From: Candidatus Omnitrophota bacterium
GTDB taxonomy: Bacteria; Omnitrophota; Omnitrophia; Omnitrophales; JACQLI01
Assembly (NCBI GenBank): GCA_016204125.1
Contig: JACQLI010000039.1
Coordinates: 1-12,052 of the forward strand
Length of the DNA stretch: 12,052 nt
Direction of reading: 5' to 3'
Below are positions 7,240 through 12,052 of this stretch, piece by piece. Both the position numbers and the translations under genes were made by a program. The number at the start of each line of letters is the position of its first letter. The stretch's first letter is position 1. A model generated the notes under the pieces. That model saw nothing but the letters and a program-made list of their open reading frames with translations. It made no database searches and was not told the DNA's origin.

Positions 7240-7842
7240 TCAACTTTTTCCTACCCAGCGGGGGTAAATTGCATGAGGAATTTCCAGAGAGTCCAGAACC
7301 TTGCCTATCAGAAAATCGACCAAATCCTGAATCGTTTGGCTTCCCGAATAAAAACCTGGTGAAGCAGGTAAGACCCGCACACCGATTCGGGCAAGTTTTA
7401 GAAGATTTTCAAGTTGGATCACGCTGAACGGAGTTTCTCTTGGAACAACAATAAGACGCCTTCCCTCTTTGAGAGTGCACTCGGTAGCGCGATGGATGAG
7501 GTTTGTGCTTGCCCCGCTGGCTATATGTCCCAGCGTTCCTGCGCTGCAAGGGATGATAACCATTCCCTGCGTTGGATAAGAACCGCTCGCAACAGGTGCT
7601 GTGAGATCTCGATTGGAGTAAAACGAAATGTGATCAAGATGCTTGGATTCAAAGAAAGGCTCGAACGCTTCTTTGTCGGTGAGACTTCTCAGGGAGACCT
7701 GAAGCTCTTCTTGGATGACGAGACGGGCGGCCTCGGAAATGATCAATGCCATGTCATATCCGAGTTCCGCAAGGACTTGAACGAAGCGGATCCCATAAAT
7801 TGCCCCGCTCGCTCCCGTGATGCCTACGACATAGGGTTTCAT
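7240..7842 (-). CDS. ubiX: Flavin prenyltransferase UbiX (MqnM-type)
   Basis: 200 residues. UbiX joins dimethylallyl phosphate to FMN to make prenyl-FMN, the cofactor that UbiD decarboxylases need. The FMN-binding VGITGASGA (6-14) opens the protein, followed by IIPCSAGTLGHIASGAS, RATECTLKEGRRLIVVPRET with the RETPF motif at 135-139, and LPASPGFY, all as in characterised UbiX. Its ATG overlaps the stop of the UbiA-like gene by 4 nt. In futalosine-pathway bacteria the same protein serves the decarboxylation of prenylated 6-naphthoate together with a UbiD, which here is two genes upstream. Confidence 0.95.
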   Translation of the reverse strand: MKPYVVGITGASGAIYGIRFVQVLAELGYDMALIISEAARLVIQEELQVSLRSLTDKEAFEPFFESKHLDHISFYSNRDLTAPVASGSYPTQGMVIIPCSAGTLGHIASGASTNLIHRATECTLKEGRRLIVVPRETPFSVIQLENLLKLARIGVRVLPASPGFYSGSQTIQDLVDFLIGKVLDSLEIPHAIYPRWVGKS

Positions 7843-8726
7843 TGAGTATGATTCAAAAGAAGATCAGCTACGGTAGCAATAAAGACCACAAAACTCACAC
7901 CCACATTCATTGAAAAAAAGGCCTGATTGATTTTCTCCATTCCAAAACGGTGAATAAGCCAATGCTCTCGAATCAAGAAAAGGCTCACGATCCCGAGCCC
8001 TAATCCGTAAATCCAGCCAAGTCCTGCCAAAATACCTCCAACCATCCACACAAGAAAGGCCATCCCGTGAAGAACGCGGGCGACGGTCAAGGCCCTTTCT
8101 CTACCAAATCTTACAGGGACAGAATAAAGCCCAGCTTGTCGGTCAAAATCGTAATCTTGGAGCGAATACAGAATGTCAAAACCTGCAACCCAGCCCGCTA
8201 TTCCCAGCATCATAAGGCCAGGAATCCATGAGAACTCGCTTCGACTTGCGAGCCACGCTCCATAGGTCGACATTCCTAATATGATACCCAAGACAACATG
8301 CGAAATCCAAGTGAATCTTTTAAGGTATGGGTACAGAGCGGCCAGGAGAATTGGTAGGGGCGCTAGGGAAAAACAAAGGGCGCCTAACATCCAGGTACTT
8401 GCCAAAAAGATGATGATCGAAATGGCGGCAGCCCCAACAACAAAGGATACGGAGAGTTTCTTTTGAGGAAGCGCCCGTAATGCTGTTCTGGGATTTTGGG
8501 CATCAATCTCGCGATCGATCAATCGATTCATCGCCATGGCATAGGTACGGAAACTTATCATGGCTACGGTCACCCAGAGAAGAAGAGATGCTCGAGGCCA
8601 TCCCTTTTCCGCCAAAAAAAGTCCGAGGTAAGCAAAAGGGAGAGCAAAAAGAGAATGCTCGAATTTGATTGTCTCCAGGAAAACAAAAAAGGGGGCTAAC
8701 GGTGATTGATTCCGTACTCGCGCCAT
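7839..8726 (-). CDS. mqnP: UbiA-family prenyltransferase, probably MqnP
   Basis: 295 residues with about eight or nine hydrophobic helices. UbiA enzymes attach a polyprenyl chain to an aromatic acid in the membrane. The first Asp-rich motif is NRLIDREID (67-75) and the second is DILYSLQDYDFD (184-195), both needed to bind the prenyl diphosphate through magnesium. FLETIKFEHSLFALPFAYLG near the N-terminus matches the UbiA family start. Membership of a futalosine cluster (ubiD, ubiX, mqnA, mqnC) makes 1,4-dihydroxy-6-naphthoate the likely acceptor, as for MqnP of Streptomyces; by sequence alone 4-hydroxybenzoate cannot be excluded. The ATG lies inside the 3' end of ubiD (31-nt overlap) with only a weak AAGAG before it. 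No later in-frame start precedes the conserved region. Confidence 0.9.
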   Translation of the reverse strand: MARVRNQSPLAPFFVFLETIKFEHSLFALPFAYLGLFLAEKGWPRASLLLWVTVAMISFRTYAMAMNRLIDREIDAQNPRTALRALPQKKLSVSFVVGAAAISIIIFLASTWMLGALCFSLAPLPILLAALYPYLKRFTWISHVVLGIILGMSTYGAWLASRSEFSWIPGLMMLGIAGWVAGFDILYSLQDYDFDRQAGLYSVPVRFGRERALTVARVLHGMAFLVWMVGGILAGLGWIYGLGLGIVSLFLIREHWLIHRFGMEKINQAFFSMNVGVSFVVFIATVADLLLNHTQ

Positions 8727-10147
8727 CTCTTGGTGACCTTGTCTTTAACCTCTTTTGTCATCACGATGTCATCAGGCCACGGCCGCTGCATCCCCTCCTC
8801 TGGCCATTTGCGGGTACAATCAACGCCAACTTTTGAACCGTAAAGATCTTGCGAGGCAGCGATATCGAGTTCGTCAAGAGGACCTTCTGTGAAGATCATA
8901 TCTCTCTTGGGATCCACGTTGTTAAAAGCGCGCCACGCTACCTCTTGAGAATCGTGGATATTCACATCGTGATCAAAAACGAGAACTATCTTTTCAAACA
9001 TAAGCTGGCCGAAACCCCAGAGAAGATGCATCACCTTCTTGGCATGTTGCGGATAACTCTTTTTAATTGAGACAAGAACACAGTTTGTGAATACCCCTTC
9101 CACGGGAAGATTCATGTCAATGATTTCTGGAAACTGTAAGTGAATCAGCGGAAGAAAGAGCCGTTCAATCGCCTTGGCCATGTAGGCATCTTCCATGGGT
9201 GGACGGCCGACAACGGTTGTCGGATAAATAGGCGACTTTCTGTGTGTTACGCACTCCACATGGAAAACGGGAAATTCTTTAGCAAGTGAATAATACCCCG
9301 TATGGTCACCAAAAGGACCTTCTACTCTTTTCTCTTCCACATCGACGTAACCTTCCAAGACAATTTCACTTTCAGCTGGAACTTCAAGATCAACCGTCTT
9401 GCATTTCACAAGCCCCACGCCTTCTCCCCTGAGAAATCCTGAAAAGACAAATTCATCAATTCCATACGGAAGCGGGCAGGTGGCGGTAAACATGGTCACG
9501 GGATCAGCACCCAAGGCAACGGCTACTGGCATTTTCTGAATTCCTTTCTCCTTAAACCCCCGATAGTGAGAGGTGCCATCTTTATGAACTTGCCAGTGCA
9601 TGGCGGTGGTCCGTCCGTCAAAAACTTGCATGCGGTAGGCTCCGACATTGCGAATCCCTGTTTCGGGATCTTTGGTAATCACCATCGGAAACGTGATGTA
9701 CTTGCCTGCATCCTTCGGCCAGCATTGGATAATGGGGAGCTCTGAAAGAAGATCCCCATCCTTTTTGACTACTTCCTGACACGGCGCTTCGCGTACCACA
9801 TGGGGAGTGATTTTATTGAGAAGTTGGAGTTTCGGAAACATCTTGAGTTTATCTGTGATTTTCTCAGGAACCTTTAATTCCAGAAAATCTTGGATGCGCC
9901 CCGCGATTTCCTCAACATCTTTCCCTAGAGCCAAATTCATGCGGCGAAAAGAACCAAAGAGATTGATGGCAAGAGGAGTGGTTGAGCCCTTTACCTTGTG
10001 AAAAAGAAGAGCAGGCCCTGTCTTTTTCACAATGCGATCATAGATCTCTGTGATTTCAAGCTTAGGATCAACCTCGGCATGGACTTCAACCAGCTCTCCT
10101 TCCTTCCGAAGCCGTTCAATAAATTCGTTCAGGTTTTTATAGGCCAT
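8696..10147 (-). CDS. ubiD: UbiD-family decarboxylase (MqnL-type)
   Basis: 483 residues, full length for UbiD. The enzyme removes the ring carboxyl group of the prenylated aromatic acid using prenyl-FMN. Visible family residues are Asn167 and Arg172 in RNVGAYRMQ and Glu276 and Asp281 in EGPFGDHTGYY. By alignment to fungal Fdc1 these correspond to Asn168, Arg173, Glu277 and Glu282, the last one being Asp as is usual in UbiD. Also present are PLPYGIDEFVFSGFLRGEG and a C-terminal DCTRKW. With ubiA and ubiX beside it and mqnA/mqnC downstream, the substrate is probably 3-polyprenyl-1,4-dihydroxy-6-naphthoate. The start overlaps the 3' end of the zinc-peptidase gene by 19 nt; the stop is inside the next gene. 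Confidence 0.93.
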   Translation of the reverse strand: MAYKNLNEFIERLRKEGELVEVHAEVDPKLEITEIYDRIVKKTGPALLFHKVKGSTTPLAINLFGSFRRMNLALGKDVEEIAGRIQDFLELKVPEKITDKLKMFPKLQLLNKITPHVVREAPCQEVVKKDGDLLSELPIIQCWPKDAGKYITFPMVITKDPETGIRNVGAYRMQVFDGRTTAMHWQVHKDGTSHYRGFKEKGIQKMPVAVALGADPVTMFTATCPLPYGIDEFVFSGFLRGEGVGLVKCKTVDLEVPAESEIVLEGYVDVEEKRVEGPFGDHTGYYSLAKEFPVFHVECVTHRKSPIYPTTVVGRPPMEDAYMAKAIERLFLPLIHLQFPEIIDMNLPVEGVFTNCVLVSIKKSYPQHAKKVMHLLWGFGQLMFEKIVLVFDHDVNIHDSQEVAWRAFNNVDPKRDMIFTEGPLDELDIAASQDLYGSKVGVDCTRKWPEEGMQRPWPDDIVMTKEVKDKVTKRWREYGINHR

Positions 10148-10785
10148 AAGGTCATTGGACCTCTGATCAGTTCAGCTAACGATACCCATCGAAACGCTTT
10201 AAGGATCTTCCTCATCCGAATAAGTTCATCCTTGTTGTATCCTTCAAAAACCTTCAAGTTCGATAAAATTCTTTCTGTGATGTCAAACTCCTCTACCAAG
10301 GCAACCAGAGCAATCAAAAATGCTAAGACAAAGAGCGTTTCCCCTATCATCAAGATTGAACTGACGCGCAAAACAAATCCGATGAGGATTGAAATCCAAG
10401 ATACCAAGACAGCCCCCCTGAGGAGTCTCTCACCGTGAATCCGTATGTTGGCTGGCAAAATCGACTTCGATCCCTCCAGAAAGTGGCCGGCCTCATGCAA
10501 GGCATGTGCTTGATCACTGATCCGTGTTCCATAATACACCTTTTCGGAAAGGAAAAGGCGGTCGAAATCAAAACTGAAATGAGGCCCTCGTCTGCCCGAC
10601 GACGCTGTGATTGCAACGCGATTAAAGTGGTTGTGGTCGAGCACCTGCCTGGCTAATTCGTATCCATTCATAAGACGCCTGGTTTGAGATTTCCCGTTTC
10701 TCGCCAGACAGATTTCCAACCGAATCCACGCGATCAAAGAAGCCGTAAAAGCAAAAAGCGAAAGAAAAAAAAGGCCAACTTGCAT
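10129..10785 (-). CDS. YugP-like neutral zinc membrane metallopeptidase
   Basis: 218 residues. An N-terminal hydrophobic segment (2-21) is followed by a soluble region with the zinc motif ALHEAGHFLE (HEAGH at 97-101). Two further hydrophobic segments follow (about 124-140 and 143-166), and then VEEFDITERIL (164-174), whose Glu is in the place of the third zinc ligand of YugP (VEFDAS). NGYELARQVLDHNHFNRVAI and FLSEKVYYGTRISDQAHA also fit the family's SGxxvAxxiLd and vrLSxxvY segments. The family's physiological substrates are not known. The ATG is 21 nt after rluD with no Shine-Dalgarno; a TATAAT lies 9 nt before the ATG. The gene overlaps ubiD by 19 nt. Confidence 0.85.
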   Translation of the reverse strand: MQVGLFFLSLFAFTASLIAWIRLEICLARNGKSQTRRLMNGYELARQVLDHNHFNRVAITASSGRRGPHFSFDFDRLFLSEKVYYGTRISDQAHALHEAGHFLEGSKSILPANIRIHGERLLRGAVLVSWISILIGFVLRVSSILMIGETLFVLAFLIALVALVEEFDITERILSNLKVFEGYNKDELIRMRKILKAFRWVSLAELIRGPMTLWPIKT

Positions 10786-10791
10786 AGGCAG

Positions 10792-10800
10792 GAAATTATA
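10792..10800 (-). promoter_or_regulatory. TATAAT-like -10 element before the zinc-peptidase gene
   Basis: The minus strand reads TTGATATAATTTCC, with a perfect TATAAT 9 nt before the ATG of the zinc-peptidase gene. Seventeen nt upstream of it is TCGAAT, which matches TTGACA at only three positions. If functional, it would give a near-leaderless transcript starting inside the rluD-peptidase gap and running through the menaquinone genes. It may be only AT-rich intergenic sequence. Confidence 0.2.
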
Positions 10801-10806
10801 TCAAAT

Positions 10807-11715
10807 CTAACTTCGGGATTCGAGTGATCGGATGAGGGCCAAGAGATCTTCGGGAAGGGGTGCTTCAAACTGCATCCTTTCCTTGGTTCGGGGGTGAGTG
10901 AATCCTAATTCGGAAGCATGAAGAGCCTGACGGTTGATTCCCATTGCCTTGATCCCATAAAGCGAATCGCCTAAGACAGGATGTCCAAGATGGGCAAGAT
11001 GCACCCGAATTTGATGGGTCCTTCCTGTCTTGGGCTTGGCCCTAAGCCACGTGGCCTGAGCAAATCGTTTCTTCACTTGGTAATAGGTGCTCGCCGGTTT
11101 ACCTCCGCTTGGCCTCACGATGACTCTCTTACGATTAAGAAAAGCCCTCCCGACTGGCTCATTGATTTCTCCTTCATCATGTTGTACCACGCCGCGCACA
11201 ATCGCATCATAGGTTCGGTTGATATGGTGATCCTTAAACTGTCGGGCAAGAGAAAAATGAGCTGCATCATTTTTCGCAACGACAAGAAGCCCCGAGGTAT
11301 CTTTGTCAAGACGATGAACGATTCCTGGGCGGATCGATCCCCCCGCCTCAGAAAGGTTTCGAACATGATAAAGAAGCGCGTTCACAAGGGTATGAGAAGG
11401 ATTGCCGTGCGCAGGATGAACCACCATTCCAGGAGGTTTGTTGACCACCAAAAGATCCTGATCTTCGTAAACAATATCAATGGGGATGGCCTCGGCGCGA
11501 GTCTCGTCTCCTTTCCTTTCCTCCCACTCGATTTCAATCTTCTCGCCAGGTTTCACTCGATAATGAGCGGTAGAGATAGATTGATTTCCAATATGCACTT
11601 CCCCGGCCTCAATCAGTTTCTTAACTTGTGAGCGCGAAAATCTCTCGGCGAGTACGCGTGCCAGGAATTGGTCGAGGCGAAGACCGTTATCGACGTTTGA
11701 GACGACAAATTCCAT
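10807..11715 (-). CDS. rluD: RluD-family 23S rRNA pseudouridine synthase
   Basis: 302 residues. An N-terminal S4-type RNA-binding domain (about 11-60; GLRLDQFLAR, SRSQVKKLIEAGEVHI) is followed by the RluA/RluD-type catalytic domain. The catalytic Asp137 is in GIVHRLDKDTSGLLVVAK, and the C-terminal GRTHQIRVHLAHLGHPVLGD block is complete. By family, it converts uridines in helix 69 of 23S rRNA to pseudouridine; RluC and RluA have the same fold, but the S4 domain and length favour RluD/C. The ATG lies within the 3' end of lgt (29-nt overlap), with TAGGG about 10 nt before it. No functional link to the quinone genes is evident. Confidence 0.92.
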   Translation of the reverse strand: MEFVVSNVDNGLRLDQFLARVLAERFSRSQVKKLIEAGEVHIGNQSISTAHYRVKPGEKIEIEWEERKGDETRAEAIPIDIVYEDQDLLVVNKPPGMVVHPAHGNPSHTLVNALLYHVRNLSEAGGSIRPGIVHRLDKDTSGLLVVAKNDAAHFSLARQFKDHHINRTYDAIVRGVVQHDEGEINEPVGRAFLNRKRVIVRPSGGKPASTYYQVKKRFAQATWLRAKPKTGRTHQIRVHLAHLGHPVLGDSLYGIKAMGINRQALHASELGFTHPRTKERMQFEAPLPEDLLALIRSLESRS

Positions 11716-12052
11716 AAGTTAAAATCCCTAAGCTGATAAAAATCGAGCTCAATAATTGCTGAAAAGTAAGAGAGAAAGCGAAGTGGGGCTGGTCTCCTCT
11801 ATAAAATTCAAAGATAAAACGACCCACCGAATAAAAAAGGATGTAAATCAAACTGACTTCACCTGGGAAACGGCGGCGGGGATAAAACCAGCTGAGAAAA
11901 CCAAAGAGTCCGAAGTTAAAGATTGTCTCGTAGAGTTGAGTGGGATGAACGGGTGAAGAAAGGAAAGGAAACTGGACTGCCCACGGAACCTTGGAGAATT
12001 TGCCGTAACAGCAGCCATTGAAAAAGCAACCGATACGGCCAAAGGCATGACC
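11687..12052 (-). CDS. lgt: Prolipoprotein diacylglyceryl transferase Lgt, C-terminal part (5' end beyond the window)
   Basis: The last 121 codons of a minus-strand gene that enters from the right edge; the stop TAA is at 11687-11689, inside the beginning of rluD. The visible piece starts GHAFGRIGCFFNGCCYGK, the Lgt signature containing the essential Arg (equivalent to E. coli Arg143) in the GCCYG variant. It continues with HPTQLYE (36-42 of the fragment), a hydrophobic helix, and GRFIFEFYRGD (77-87), then a final membrane helix. Lgt transfers diacylglycerol from phosphatidylglycerol to the lipobox cysteine of prolipoproteins at the inner membrane. The N-terminal helices and the upstream catalytic His are outside the window. 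Confidence 0.93.
   Translation of the reverse strand, partial: GHAFGRIGCFFNGCCYGKFSKVPWAVQFPFLSSPVHPTQLYETIFNFGLFGFLSWFYPRRRFPGEVSLIYILFYSVGRFIFEFYRGDQPHFAFSLTFQQLLSSIFISLGILTYGICRLKRR

Noticed and set aside
7839..10147. Ubiquinone pathway assignment for ubiA, ubiX and ubiD
   Set aside because: The neighbours mqnA and mqnC belong to the futalosine route and no ubiquinone-specific hydroxylase or UbiG-type gene is present, so menaquinone is the better reading.

Overview
All recognisable genes in this window lie on the minus strand, so gene order is read from high to low coordinates. The GC content looks moderate (not computed). Lgt, an exported protein with a signal peptide and futalosine-type menaquinone genes indicate a bacterium. 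The disulfide-rich repeat protein of the type 'C-(N/D)DGN-x-CT' suggests a deltaproteobacterial-like lineage (Myxococcota, Bdellovibrionota or a related candidate phylum). That placement is an inference from gene content; there is no rRNA or other marker here.

Region 2701-12052 is one tightly packed, probably polycistronic block of twelve genes: lgt (5' end cut by the window edge), rluD, a YugP-like membrane zinc peptidase, ubiD, ubiA/mqnP, ubiX, mqnA, mqnC, menG, a Rid-family gene, a CPBP-family membrane protease and a small exported protein. Five junctions are 4-nt ATGA overlaps, three are longer overlaps (19-31 nt), one pair abuts directly, and the two gaps are 4 and 21 nt. Few starts have a good Shine-Dalgarno, so translation is probably coupled along the transcript.

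The core is the futalosine route to menaquinone. MqnA makes 3-enolpyruvylbenzoate from chorismate and MqnC cyclises dehypoxanthine futalosine. The UbiA-like MqnP prenylates the 1,4-dihydroxy-6-naphthoate ring, UbiX supplies prenylated FMN, UbiD decarboxylates, and MenG adds the final methyl group. MqnE, a futalosine hydrolase (MqnB or MTA nucleosidase) and MqnD are not in the window and must lie elsewhere if the pathway is complete. The embedded Rid, CPBP, zinc-peptidase and exported genes are unusual companions.

Region 2480-2700 is a 221-nt intergenic gap with an imperfect palindrome overlapping a weak promoter-like pair reading leftwards. Region 1-2479 is one minus-strand open frame of at least 826 codons. 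It starts at an ATG at 2479, has an N-terminal hydrophobic segment, and continues into a very cysteine-rich repeat protein that runs off the left edge. The long plus-strand frames over this region are shadows of its biased codons.

No tRNA, rRNA, CRISPR array, insertion sequence or phage gene was seen.
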